Of a stretch of 53,239 nt of DNA, positions 21,921 to 29,948 are shown piece after piece. The stretch is from Tichowtungia sp964398915. GTDB taxonomy: Bacteria > Verrucomicrobiota > Kiritimatiellia > Kiritimatiellales > Tichowtungiaceae. Every line of letters begins with the position of its first letter. The stretch's first letter is position 1. The notes beneath the pieces are model-generated. The model did not search any database, had not been told where the DNA came from, and saw nothing but the letters and a program-made list of their open reading frames with translations. The position numbers were made by a program, and so were the translations under genes. The stretch spans positions 1-53,239 of the forward strand of contig CAYNOR010000013.1 in the NCBI GenBank assembly GCA_964398915.1, written 5' to 3'.

Positions 21921-23176
21921 TTTCTTTCGAAAAAGTCCGTAAGGCATTGAATCGCGAATCCGGTCCGGTGCCGATGGATTTTGGGTCCACCGCAGTGACC
22001 GGCATGCACTGTTCGTGCGTCGCCGCACTGCGCGATCATTACCGCCTGGAAAAACGGCCGGTCAACGTGCACGAACCGTATCAGATGCTGGGGCTGGTGG
22101 AGGCCGATCTGCTCGATGCCATTGGTGCCGATTGCGAAGGGATGCTGACGGCTTCGACAATTTTTGGATTTCCGCCGGTTGACTGGAAGCCATGGACGAC
22201 CCCTTGGGGACAGAAGGTGCTCGTTCCCGGACAGTTCAATGTAATAGAAGGATCCGCCGGGCTCCGGATTTTTCCGGCTGGCGACCGTAGCGCGCCGCCG
22301 TCCGGCCACATGCCGAACGGCGGATTCTTCTTCGACACCATTATCCGGCAGGAAGAGATTGATGACGATAACCTGCGTGCGGAGGATAATCTGGAGGAGT
22401 TTGTTCCGTTATCCGCCGCCGATATCGCGCTGCTCAAGTCAGAGGCCGAACGGATTCGCGCTACCGGACGTGCGGTGGTCGGCGGGATTGGCGGAACCGG
22501 ACTCGGTGACATTGCACTGGTGCCTGCGCCGTTTTTGCGGCACCCCAAAGGCATTCGCGACATTACAGAGTGGTATATCGCCACGGCGGCTCGTCAGGAG
22601 CTGGTGCATGAGATTTTTTCGCGCCAGACCGAGATTGCGATCGAAAACCTCAAAAAGATCAATGCGGCATTCGGGAAAGATCTGGATGTCATCTTTATTT
22701 GCGGCACCGATTTCGGTACGCAGAGCGGCAGTTTTTGCGCCCCGGCCCTATTCGATGAACTCTGGATGCCGTACTACAAAAGGATGAATGACTGGATTCA
22801 CGCCAACACGCAGTGGAAAACCTTCAAACATTCCTGCGGCGCGGTCGAAAATTTCATGGGGCACTTTATCGAGGCCGGGTTCGACATCATCAATCCGGTG
22901 CAGTGTTCCGCCGCCGGCATGGATCCACAGAAGCTCAAAGACCGCTACGGTAAACAACTGGTCTTCTGGGGCGGCGGCGTGGATACGCAGCACGTTCTGC
23001 CGTTCGGCATGCCGGACGAAGTCCGCGCGCAAGTGCTCGAACGATGCAAGATTTTTTCACAGAACGGAGGGTTTGTGTTCAATGCGATTCACAACGTTCA
23101 GGCAAAAACACCGACCGCTAATATCGTGGCCATGCTGGACGCGGTAAAAGAATTCAATGAACAATGGAAAGGATAA
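21917..23176 (+). CDS. Uroporphyrinogen decarboxylase-fold protein, MtaA/CmuA methyltransferase-like
   Basis: 419 residues. The C-terminal half has the UroD-family pattern: KTFKHSCGAVENFMGHFIEA (about 310) with a His-x-Cys pair that binds zinc in corrinoid:CoM methyltransferase relatives, DIINPVQ, then LVFWGGGVDTQHVLPFG and a late Asn-x-Gln. True heme-pathway HemE carries conserved Arg residues near its N-terminus that are not evident here. It lies in an xylose operon, overlapping xylB by ATGA and 3 bases from the transporter, with no heme or methanogenesis gene nearby. Substrate is unknown; similar genes do occur beside sugar-use genes in related bacteria, from memory only. The start is set by the overlap and an AAAGGAAG ribosome site. 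Confidence 0.7.
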   Translation: MISFEKVRKALNRESGPVPMDFGSTAVTGMHCSCVAALRDHYRLEKRPVNVHEPYQMLGLVEADLLDAIGADCEGMLTASTIFGFPPVDWKPWTTPWGQKVLVPGQFNVIEGSAGLRIFPAGDRSAPPSGHMPNGGFFFDTIIRQEEIDDDNLRAEDNLEEFVPLSAADIALLKSEAERIRATGRAVVGGIGGTGLGDIALVPAPFLRHPKGIRDITEWYIATAARQELVHEIFSRQTEIAIENLKKINAAFGKDLDVIFICGTDFGTQSGSFCAPALFDELWMPYYKRMNDWIHANTQWKTFKHSCGAVENFMGHFIEAGFDIINPVQCSAAGMDPQKLKDRYGKQLVFWGGGVDTQHVLPFGMPDEVRAQVLERCKIFSQNGGFVFNAIHNVQAKTPTANIVAMLDAVKEFNEQWKG

Positions 23177-23179
23177 GGT

Positions 23180-24580
23180 ATGGCAGAGATAAAACATAAG
23201 ACCGGGTTTGTAATTCTCATCACGCTGGTGGCGACCATCGGCGGATTTCTGTTTGGATTCGATTCGGGCGTAATCAACGGGACCGTTGACGGACTGAAGA
23301 CCGCGTTTCATTCGGACAGCGTGGTCACCGGATTCAACGTGGCTTCGATGCTGCTGGGCTGTGCCATTGGCGCATTTTTTGCAGGAACGCTGGCGGATAA
23401 GATGGGGCGCCGGACCATTCTCATCATTTCGTCGGTTTTTTTCACCGTCAGTGCCTGGGGGTCTGGGATTGCCACCGGCTCGACGGAATTCGTAATCTAT
23501 CGCGTTCTTGGCGGGCTTGCGGTCGGCGCGGCCAGTGTATTATCACCGGCGTATATCAGCGAAGTCACCCCTGCCAAATTCCGGGGAACCCTTTCGTCTG
23601 TTCAGCAGATTGCCATTATTACCGGATTATTTATATCGTTCCTTAGTAACTATTTCATCGCTAAATTTTCCGGCGGATCCACCCAAATGTTTGCCTGGGG
23701 TTTTGAGGCGTGGCGCTGGATGTTCTGGATCGAGCTTGCTCCTGCCGTTACGTTTGGACTGGCGCTATTGCTGATTCCAGAAAGCCCCCGATTCCTCATG
23801 GCCAGCAATAAAAAAGAGAAGGCGCTGACCGTACTTAAAAAACTCATGGACGACCAATCCGCTGCAGATAAGCTGGAAGAGATCGAAAATTCGCTTGCTG
23901 CTGCGCATCACCGTCCGAAACTCAGCGATATCGTGGATGCTCGGTTTGGGATTCGTCCGATCGTTTGGATTGGTGTGGGTCTGGCCGTTCTGCAACAGTT
24001 TGTCGGCATTAATGTAGTATTTTATTATGGAGCGGTGATGTGGCAGTCAGCCGGATTTACCGAAAGCGACGCACTGCTGATCAATGTGATTGGCGGAGCC
24101 GTCAGTATCGCAGCCTGTTTTGTTGCCACGGGATTTGTGGATAAGATCGGCCGCAAGCCGTTACTGTTTATCGGCTCGATTGGCATGGCGATTTCGCTCG
24201 GAATTATGGCTGTGATCTTCGCGACCGCCGCTGTGCAGGAAGGTGGCGCACTTCAACTGGTCGGAACAAGCGGGATTGTCGCTCTGATTGCGGCAAACGT
24301 GTATGTATTTTTCTTTAACGTTTCCTGGGGTCCGATCATGTGGGTTATGCTGGGCGAAATGTTCCCCAATCAAATTCGCGGTTCGGCATTGGCGATCAGC
24401 GGACTGGCCCAATGGGGGGCAAACTTTGTGATCACGATGACCTTCCCGATGATGCTGACGAGCATAGGTCTCGGAGGCGCTTACGGCTTCTATGCGGTCT
24501 GCTCGGCTGTCTCCATCCTGTTCGTTGCCAAATGTGTATATGAGACGAAAGGGATTGAGCTGGAAGATATGCAGGGGTAG
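23180..24580 (+). CDS. MFS sugar/H+ symporter, XylE-like
   Basis: 466 residues with 12 predicted membrane helices. Sugar-porter signatures: GFLFGFDSGVINGTV in helix 1, whose Asp corresponds to the proton-coupling Asp of XylE; GRRTILI after helix 2; PAYISEVTPAKFRG (the P-x-Y-x-x-E-x-x-P-x-x-x-R-G signature); PESPRFLM; QQFVGINVVFYYG in helix 7; and GPIMWVMLGEMFPNQIRG near helix 10. It would bring xylose in with a proton. It lies in the xylose operon, 3 bases after the UroD-like gene and 48 bases before xylA. Xylose is inferred from context. Confidence 0.92.
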   Translation: MAEIKHKTGFVILITLVATIGGFLFGFDSGVINGTVDGLKTAFHSDSVVTGFNVASMLLGCAIGAFFAGTLADKMGRRTILIISSVFFTVSAWGSGIATGSTEFVIYRVLGGLAVGAASVLSPAYISEVTPAKFRGTLSSVQQIAIITGLFISFLSNYFIAKFSGGSTQMFAWGFEAWRWMFWIELAPAVTFGLALLLIPESPRFLMASNKKEKALTVLKKLMDDQSAADKLEEIENSLAAAHHRPKLSDIVDARFGIRPIVWIGVGLAVLQQFVGINVVFYYGAVMWQSAGFTESDALLINVIGGAVSIAACFVATGFVDKIGRKPLLFIGSIGMAISLGIMAVIFATAAVQEGGALQLVGTSGIVALIAANVYVFFFNVSWGPIMWVMLGEMFPNQIRGSALAISGLAQWGANFVITMTFPMMLTSIGLGGAYGFYAVCSAVSILFVAKCVYETKGIELEDMQG

Positions 24581-24582
24581 CC

Positions 24583-24620
24583 GAAACCTGAAACTTGAAA
24601 TATGAAACCTGAAAAAAAGG
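24583..24620 (+). repeat. TGAAACY-type simple filler before xylA
   Basis: Imperfect units GAAACCTGAAACTTGAAATATGAAACCTGAAAAA-like (units of about 7 bases, TGAAACY and TGAAATA) fill the gap up to the xylA ribosome site. The same style, reversed, lies before ruvA at 48437-48475. Confidence 0.6.
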
Positions 24621-24628
24621 AGAATGAA

Positions 24629-25957
24629 ATGAAAGTAGTGACTGGATCAAAGGAATACTTCCCGGGTATTGGACAAATTAAATTTGAAGGACGCGAAAGC
24701 GACAATCCGCTGGCGTTCCGGTGGTATGACGAGAGTCAGGTCGTGGCCGGCAAGACGATGAAGGAGCATCTGCGCTTCGCCGTCTGCTACTGGCATACGT
24801 TTTGCGGAACCGGCGGCGACCCCTTCGGCCCCGGCACCAAGGCGTTTCCGTGGCTGGCCGGCAAAGATGCCGGTACCCGTGCGAAAAACAAAATGGATGC
24901 CGCGTTCGAGTTTATCACCAAAATGGGTGTTCCGTACTACTGTTTCCATGACTTCGACCTCGTTGAAGAAGGCGGCACGTTCGCTGAATCCACCAAACGG
25001 CTGGAAACCATAGTGGAATATGCCAAGAAGAAGCAGAAAGCTTCCGGCGTTAAACTGCTGTGGGGGACCTCCAACCTTTTCAGCCATCCGCGCTACATGA
25101 ACGGCGCCGGAACCAATCCGGACTTCGGAACCGTGGCTTACGCCGGAGCGCAGCTCAAGAATGCGATCGACACAACCATCGCGCTCGGCGGCGAAAATTA
25201 TGTTTTCTGGGGTGGACGCGAAGGCTACATGAGTCTGCTCAACACCGACATGAAGCGCGAGCTGGAAAATTTTGGAAGATTCCTAACGATGGCCCGCGAC
25301 TATGCCCGCTCGCAGGGGTTCAAAGGCAACTTCTTTATCGAGCCCAAGCCGATGGAGCCGAGCAAGCATCAGTATGACTTCGACTGCGCGACGGTGATCG
25401 GCTTTCTGAAAGCGCACGGCCTCGAAAAGGATTTCAAGCTGAACATCGAAGTCAATCACGCTACGCTGGCGCAGCACACCTTCCAGCATGAACTGCAGGT
25501 GGCCGCCGATGCCGGAATGCTCGGCAGTATCGATGCCAACCGCGGCGACGCGCAGAACGGCTGGGATACCGACCAGTTTCCGATTAACATTCAGGAAACC
25601 GTGGAAGCAATGCTGGTCATCCTCGAAGCGGGCGGACTACAGGGCGGCGGCACGAATTTTGACGCGAAGGCGCGCCGGAACTCAACCGACCTCGAAGATC
25701 TCTTCATCGCGCACATCGCCGGGGTGGACACCTTTGCCCGCGCGCTGGTGATCGCTGATAAGATCCTGACGCAGTCGCCGTACAGGAAATGGCGTGCTGA
25801 ACGGTATGCATCCTTCGACAGCGGCAAAGGCGCTGAATTCGCGGCGGGCAAGATGACCCTGAAGAAACTCGCCGCTCTGGGTGCGAAACTCGGCGAGCCG
25901 AAGCAGATCAGCGGCAAGCAGGAACTGTATGAGGCGATGATTAATCAGTACATTTAA
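24629..25957 (+). CDS. xylA: Xylose isomerase
   Basis: 442 residues, class II length. Active-site parts: YCFHDFDLVEEG (catalytic His-Asp), FFIEPKPMEPSKHQYDFD (metal-1 Glu and Lys), NIEVNHATLAQHTFQHEL (metal-2 Glu/His) and GSIDANRGDAQNGWDTDQFP (metal-binding Asp residues). It interconverts D-xylose and D-xylulose, needing two divalent metals. The start at 24629 has AAGGAG 6 bases upstream; an ATG at 24602 is open but lies in repeat filler and lacks a ribosome site. Convergent with the serpin gene; only 36 bases separate the stops and no clear terminator is seen. Confidence 0.96.
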   Translation: MKVVTGSKEYFPGIGQIKFEGRESDNPLAFRWYDESQVVAGKTMKEHLRFAVCYWHTFCGTGGDPFGPGTKAFPWLAGKDAGTRAKNKMDAAFEFITKMGVPYYCFHDFDLVEEGGTFAESTKRLETIVEYAKKKQKASGVKLLWGTSNLFSHPRYMNGAGTNPDFGTVAYAGAQLKNAIDTTIALGGENYVFWGGREGYMSLLNTDMKRELENFGRFLTMARDYARSQGFKGNFFIEPKPMEPSKHQYDFDCATVIGFLKAHGLEKDFKLNIEVNHATLAQHTFQHELQVAADAGMLGSIDANRGDAQNGWDTDQFPINIQETVEAMLVILEAGGLQGGGTNFDAKARRNSTDLEDLFIAHIAGVDTFARALVIADKILTQSPYRKWRAERYASFDSGKGAEFAAGKMTLKKLAALGAKLGEPKQISGKQELYEAMINQYI

Positions 25958-25993
25958 CAGCAAGACTCAAAAGACTGTCGGGTTGCAGCTTGT

Positions 25994-27103
25994 TCATTTC
26001 ACGGGATTACAGACTCTTCCCATGAAAAGAACCGCACCCGACTTTTTAGCGCGGATCAGAAACAGGAACGGCTGGTCAGCGCGGAACACTTTGGGAGTCA
26101 TAGGTATGGAGGTCGTACGCATCATGACGCCGGTTGCGGCGGCGGCCTCCGTTCCTTTTTCATCCACCTGCACAAAGGCTTTGTGTACGACATCAGAAAT
26201 GAAGAGCGGCTCTGTACTGACGCCTGAAAAATCAGCCAGCGACGGATTGAAGGCATCCGTTATGCCCAGTGCCGCCAGAATTTTTACCATGCTGTCGAAT
26301 TGCGATTCGATTTTAAAGCGGGGTAGATGAACTTCCAGCTCTTCGGCACGTAATGTACCGGCCCATGCGGTTAGTGCATCGGCAGAGAATCCGTCTTCAA
26401 TGCGGGCAAGCCCGTCTTTATCTTTAGGCAGGATAACCAACATCGAAATCTCGTCGCCTTGATAGGGCAGTTCCAGGCATTGGAAACTTTCGTTTTCCAT
26501 ATAACCAAAATAGGTCGGCTTCAGGGTCATCATCGGGATGTTCGTGCTGGCTTCCGGAGTCATCCAGAACGGCTCATCCGCTGTTTTTTCTTTTTCGAAC
26601 GAATGGAGCCAGTCGCCCTTGAAATAAATTGCGTTAACCAGGATCAGCCGCGTGGCGGATGTCACAGAGTCCGGTGGAAGCAGATTCCTGATTTTATCGC
26701 AGGTCTTCTCTTCGACCCAGCGGTTAATTGTTAAACGCTCGATTTCGGGCTGACCGGCGAAGTCGGACAGGCGGATTTCCGCGCGATATTTCTCCTGCAC
26801 AGCGGTCTGGAATTTTTCAAGGATCGAAAACTTTTTATCCATCCACAGCGCATTGGCGCTGTTCAGTGTTCCATTTGTTCCAATGTCCGGAAATATGGAG
26901 GCCTCGGGCAGAAGCAGGTGCATTTGTCGAAGTGTGTTGCCTGCCGCTCCTTCGCGCGTCATGGCCAGTGCGGATTCAATGCTTGCCGGAGAGAAGAACA
27001 GATTTCCCTGCACCGTACGCAGTTGTCCGTAGAGTTTAAAGGCAAAGTCGTTGCCGTGCGCAGTCAGTGCCAGCAGGATCGAGAATAGAATTATTTTTTT
27101 CAT
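25994..27103 (-). CDS. Secreted serpin (serine protease inhibitor)
   Basis: 369 residues. Signal peptide at 1-17 (IILFSILLALTAHG), then a full serpin fold: NLFFSPASIESALAM (residues about 33-47), the ILVNAIYFKGDW shutter strand, FISDVVHKAFVQVDEKGTEA (breach) and RADQPFLFLIRAKKSGAVLF-like strands at the end. The hinge DEKGTEAAAATG has small residues at P12-P9, as in inhibitory serpins. Counting from the hinge, P1 would be Thr in RTTSIP, with Arg two residues before it, so the target could be a trypsin- or elastase-like enzyme. It overlaps the M20 gene by ATGA. A secreted S8 protease is encoded 8 kb away, which hints at a self-protection role but does not show it. Confidence 0.93.
   Translation of the reverse strand: MKKIILFSILLALTAHGNDFAFKLYGQLRTVQGNLFFSPASIESALAMTREGAAGNTLRQMHLLLPEASIFPDIGTNGTLNSANALWMDKKFSILEKFQTAVQEKYRAEIRLSDFAGQPEIERLTINRWVEEKTCDKIRNLLPPDSVTSATRLILVNAIYFKGDWLHSFEKEKTADEPFWMTPEASTNIPMMTLKPTYFGYMENESFQCLELPYQGDEISMLVILPKDKDGLARIEDGFSADALTAWAGTLRAEELEVHLPRFKIESQFDSMVKILAALGITDAFNPSLADFSGVSTEPLFISDVVHKAFVQVDEKGTEAAAATGVMMRTTSIPMTPKVFRADQPFLFLIRAKKSGAVLFMGRVCNPVK
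26471..26485. repeat. TTCC-N7-GGAA palindrome in the serpin gene
   Basis: TTCCAGGCATTGGAA; on the coding strand it reads F-Q-C-L-E. Confidence 0.75.
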
Positions 27104-28278
27104 TTTTCAGTCTCCGCAGCCAGAACGGCGGCCAGTTTGCAGGCTTCGAGATAGCGTGGAATTTCTACATATTCATTCAAATCGTGCGCGTGAAAATTGC
27201 CGGCATCGAACGTGATGGTGGGAATTCCCTTTTCGTTCAAAATGTTGGCGTCGAGCCCGGCGTTGATTATTTCCACGTCTGCTTCGCGACCTGCCAGCGG
27301 TGCGGCCCGCAGAAAACGCCGAACAACGGGCGCGCTTTTCTTGAGCCGGAAACTGCGGTAGTCGCTGGCGATAATGAAATCGACGGACCCGCATTCGCCC
27401 TTATTATTTTTCAGTTCGCGTGCGGCCTTTTCAAAAGCCGCCTTCCAGACATTGGAAATTTTCTGGAGCGAGGCAGGGTTATGGCTGCGGCACTCGCCGG
27501 TTACCTTTATAAAATCCATCACTTGATTGTCAGCTTCTCCGCCATTCATCGAGCCGATGTTAGCGGTTCCGGTGCAGGAGCCCTTATTGATACGCCCGAA
27601 CCAGCCGCCGGATTTCAGCGCGGCGATGGCATTGGCGGCAATGATGGCAACGGAAACGCCGCCTTCCGGATTTACAGCGGCATGGACGCTTTTGCCGTGA
27701 ATATTCGCAATCCAACGTGCCGCGCCGAGTGCGCCGATGACGCCGTTGCGCCGTCCGCTTCCATCCAGGTTAAAGCACATGGCCGGATTGCCGCCCTCGG
27801 ACGGCTCAAACGCCTTGGCACCATGCAGGCCGTTTTCCTCGCCGACGGTGAAAAGCAGGGTGATGGGTGGATGCGGAAGATTATTTTTCAGCACGGTTTC
27901 TGCCATCGTAACCACTGCGGCCACTGAGGCGCGGTTATCGCCGCCGAGTCCGGTTTTTCCTTTGGGAACAATCCGGGTTCCTTTGCGTACCGGTACCGCG
28001 CCGCGGCAGAGCGGCACCGTGTCGAGGTGCGCTGAAAACATCAGGCGCGGAGCTTTTACTGTGCCAGGGATTTTTACCATGAGATTGCCGATGGTGAATT
28101 CCTTCGGAAGCCGTTTTTTACTGACGTTTTCTTTGATCCACTCCGGTTTGCATCCGCCGTCCAGCAGAAGCTTTTTCACTACTTCCGCAACCGGACCCTC
28201 GCCGCCGCTCGGTCCGTCAGCCGCCAGTAGATCCATCAGATTTTGCACGGCTTGTTTTTTATCTGTTTCCCATTTCAT
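27100..28278 (-). CDS. M20-family metallopeptidase (PepT/tripeptidase-like)
   Basis: 392 residues, no signal peptide. Zinc ligands are all visible: SAHLDTVP (His, Asp), GLGGDNRAS (bridging Asp), VGEENGLHGA (catalytic Glu, then Glu), FNLDGSG (Asp) and GNFHAHDLNEYVEI near the end (His). The lid domain starts near IHGKSVHAAVNPEGG. It would cut short peptides or related amides in the cytoplasm. The context is a three-gene reversed operon (acyl-CoA synthetase, this gene, serpin) with 4-base overlaps. The exact substrate cannot be told. A family palindrome lies at 27443. Confidence 0.9.
   Translation of the reverse strand: MKWETDKKQAVQNLMDLLAADGPSGGEGPVAEVVKKLLLDGGCKPEWIKENVSKKRLPKEFTIGNLMVKIPGTVKAPRLMFSAHLDTVPLCRGAVPVRKGTRIVPKGKTGLGGDNRASVAAVVTMAETVLKNNLPHPPITLLFTVGEENGLHGAKAFEPSEGGNPAMCFNLDGSGRRNGVIGALGAARWIANIHGKSVHAAVNPEGGVSVAIIAANAIAALKSGGWFGRINKGSCTGTANIGSMNGGEADNQVMDFIKVTGECRSHNPASLQKISNVWKAAFEKAARELKNNKGECGSVDFIIASDYRSFRLKKSAPVVRRFLRAAPLAGREADVEIINAGLDANILNEKGIPTITFDAGNFHAHDLNEYVEIPRYLEACKLAAVLAAETEK
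27443..27457. repeat. TTCC-N7-GGAA palindrome in the M20 gene
   Basis: TTCCAGACATTGGAA; on the coding strand it reads S-N-V-W-K, the third possible frame. Confidence 0.75.
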
Positions 28279-29819
28279 AAATCAATTCCTCGTTCGACTT
28301 CGCCGGCCTTGCGCAGCTCCCGTTTCACAATCTTGCCTGCCGCGTTTTTCGGAAGTTCCTTTAAAAAAAGCACCTGTTTCGGGATTTCATGCCGCCCGAG
28401 GTGCAGCATGCAGAAACGCCGGATTTCCCGCTCATCAGCCGGGTTACCGTCTTTCAGTGAGATGTAGGCCACCGGCACTTCGCCATGCAGTTTGTGCGGC
28501 TGGCCGATGACGGCGGCTTCGCGAACCGCGTCGTGTTTGTAGAGCACTTCCTCGACGACTCGCGGATAAACATTCATGCCGTTTACAATGACCATATCCT
28601 TGATGCGGTCGACGATGTAGAAATAATGATCTTCATCTTCAGTGCCGAGGTCTCCGGTGCGGAACCATTCGCCAAAGAACGATTTTACTGTTTCTTCGGG
28701 CTGCTTCCAGTAGCCCTTCATCACGTTGGGGCCGCGTACGCAGATTTCACCGACCTCGCCATGCGGTTTTTCTACACCGTTTTCATCCATGATTTTCATT
28801 TCGACGCTAGGAATGGCCGGGCCGACCGATTGTGGTTTGCGCAGGCCCTCGATAGGATTGACGCAGGTGACCGGTGAACATTCCGTCGGGCCGTCGCCTT
28901 CGTAAATTAGCACGCCGAACCGGGTTTCAAACTGCTTGAGAACTTCCATGGGCAGAGCTGCTCCGCCGGAAACACAGAAGCGTAACTTCGCAATTTGCTG
29001 TGTATGTTTTTCCGGAAGGCGCAGGAGCAGGCTGTACATACTGGGGACGCCCAGGAAAATGGTCGCGCCGGTTTTTTCAATTAGATCGGCGGTTAGTGCC
29101 GGATCAAATTTCGGCACAGGAACCAGCGAGCAGCCGTTAAGCAGGGGAATAACGATTCCTGCCATGGCGGCGAAGGCGTGAAACATCGGGAGAACAACCA
29201 GAAAACGTTCTTCGATCGGGCGGGGTTTTAACGCCTGAGTTGCGCCGAGTGCGTCGGAGACGATGTTCCGGTGCGTCAGCATGGCGCCTTTTGGGTGGCC
29301 TGTTGTGCCGGATGTGTAGATGATCACAGCGACGGAGTCGCTGTCGGGTGGCGGGTGGCGGGTGGCGGGTGGCGAGTGCAGGAGCTCCTCCAGAGAAAGG
29401 TCTGTTCGATCTGTCTGATCCTGTCCAACCCGGATGAAACAACCGATTTGAGACAGTCTGTCGCGGATGGCGGAAACTGCCGGGGCAAAGGGGTCGAAAT
29501 AGATCAGTGTTTTAACTTCGGCGTCATTCAGGATGTAGGCGACTTCTTCGGGATTCAGCAGCAGATTGATCGGTACAACCGTGGCGGCGGCCTTCTGGAT
29601 GCCGATGTAGAATGCGACGAAGACGGCGCTGTTTATGCCGTAGAGTCCGACGTGACCCCCCGGCTGAACTCCGCGGGCGATCAGCCCGGATGCAATACGG
29701 TCGGAAAGTGTGTCGAGTTCGGCGTAGGAAAGGGGCTGATGCGGGTCGACGACGGCTGGACATCCGGCAAACTTTTTTGCCGTTTCACGAAAATGCTCTG
29801 GGAATGATCGTACTTTCAT
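28275..29819 (-). CDS. AMP-forming long-chain acyl-CoA synthetase
   Basis: 514 residues. ANL-superfamily motifs: the P-loop VIIYTSGTTGHPKGAMLTHR (about 154-173), GDGPTECSPV (A5-type), ECSP to GEICVRGPNVMKGYW, FRTGDLGTEDEDHYF with the A7 Asp, VDRIKDMVIVNGMNVYPR with the hinge Lys, and the C-terminal catalytic Lys in NAAGKIVKREL. It activates a carboxylic acid, probably a fatty acid, to the CoA thioester. The ATG at 29819 is used; the open frame extends further only to a TTG. A 7-bp repeat array inside the gene encodes Pro/His/Ala-rich residues just before the P-loop. A palindrome lies 37 bases upstream. Confidence 0.9.
   Translation of the reverse strand: MKVRSFPEHFRETAKKFAGCPAVVDPHQPLSYAELDTLSDRIASGLIARGVQPGGHVGLYGINSAVFVAFYIGIQKAAATVVPINLLLNPEEVAYILNDAEVKTLIYFDPFAPAVSAIRDRLSQIGCFIRVGQDQTDRTDLSLEELLHSPPATRHPPPDSDSVAVIIYTSGTTGHPKGAMLTHRNIVSDALGATQALKPRPIEERFLVVLPMFHAFAAMAGIVIPLLNGCSLVPVPKFDPALTADLIEKTGATIFLGVPSMYSLLLRLPEKHTQQIAKLRFCVSGGAALPMEVLKQFETRFGVLIYEGDGPTECSPVTCVNPIEGLRKPQSVGPAIPSVEMKIMDENGVEKPHGEVGEICVRGPNVMKGYWKQPEETVKSFFGEWFRTGDLGTEDEDHYFYIVDRIKDMVIVNGMNVYPRVVEEVLYKHDAVREAAVIGQPHKLHGEVPVAYISLKDGNPADEREIRRFCMLHLGRHEIPKQVLFLKELPKNAAGKIVKRELRKAGEVERGIDL
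29346..29373. repeat. Four perfect copies of a 7-bp repeat inside the acyl-CoA synthetase
   Basis: GGGTGGC repeated four times without mismatch; on the coding strand it gives A-T-R-H-P-P-P residues about 10-18 residues before the P-loop. Since 7 is not a multiple of 3, loss or gain of one unit would shift the frame and inactivate the enzyme. Confidence 0.9.
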
Positions 29820-29856
29820 GCCGCATACGATAGCCGAGCCGTTGCGTCCGGACAAT

Positions 29857-29871
29857 TTCCAAACATTGGAA
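29857..29871. repeat. TTCC-N7-GGAA palindrome, intergenic
   Basis: TTCCAAACATTGGAA, extending to TTTCC and GGAAAA on the sides, in the divergent gap between the acyl-CoA synthetase and pgm. The same 15 bases recur at 49109 and 49466. Confidence 0.8.
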
Positions 29872-29948
29872 AAGCGTTCAGCCCTTTGCCTTGTATCCGG
29901 CAGAGCGCTTTGCTAAACAGCAGGTCAACTTGACCGGAGAACTAAATT

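Noticed and set aside
25958..25993. Possible terminator between xylA and the serpin gene
   Set aside because: Only a weak 4-base stem can be drawn and no T run follows on either strand.
26798..26820. TTTTTCAAGGATCGAAAA in the serpin gene as another palindrome member
   Set aside because: It lacks the TTCC and GGAA arms; similarity is only to the flanking T and A runs.
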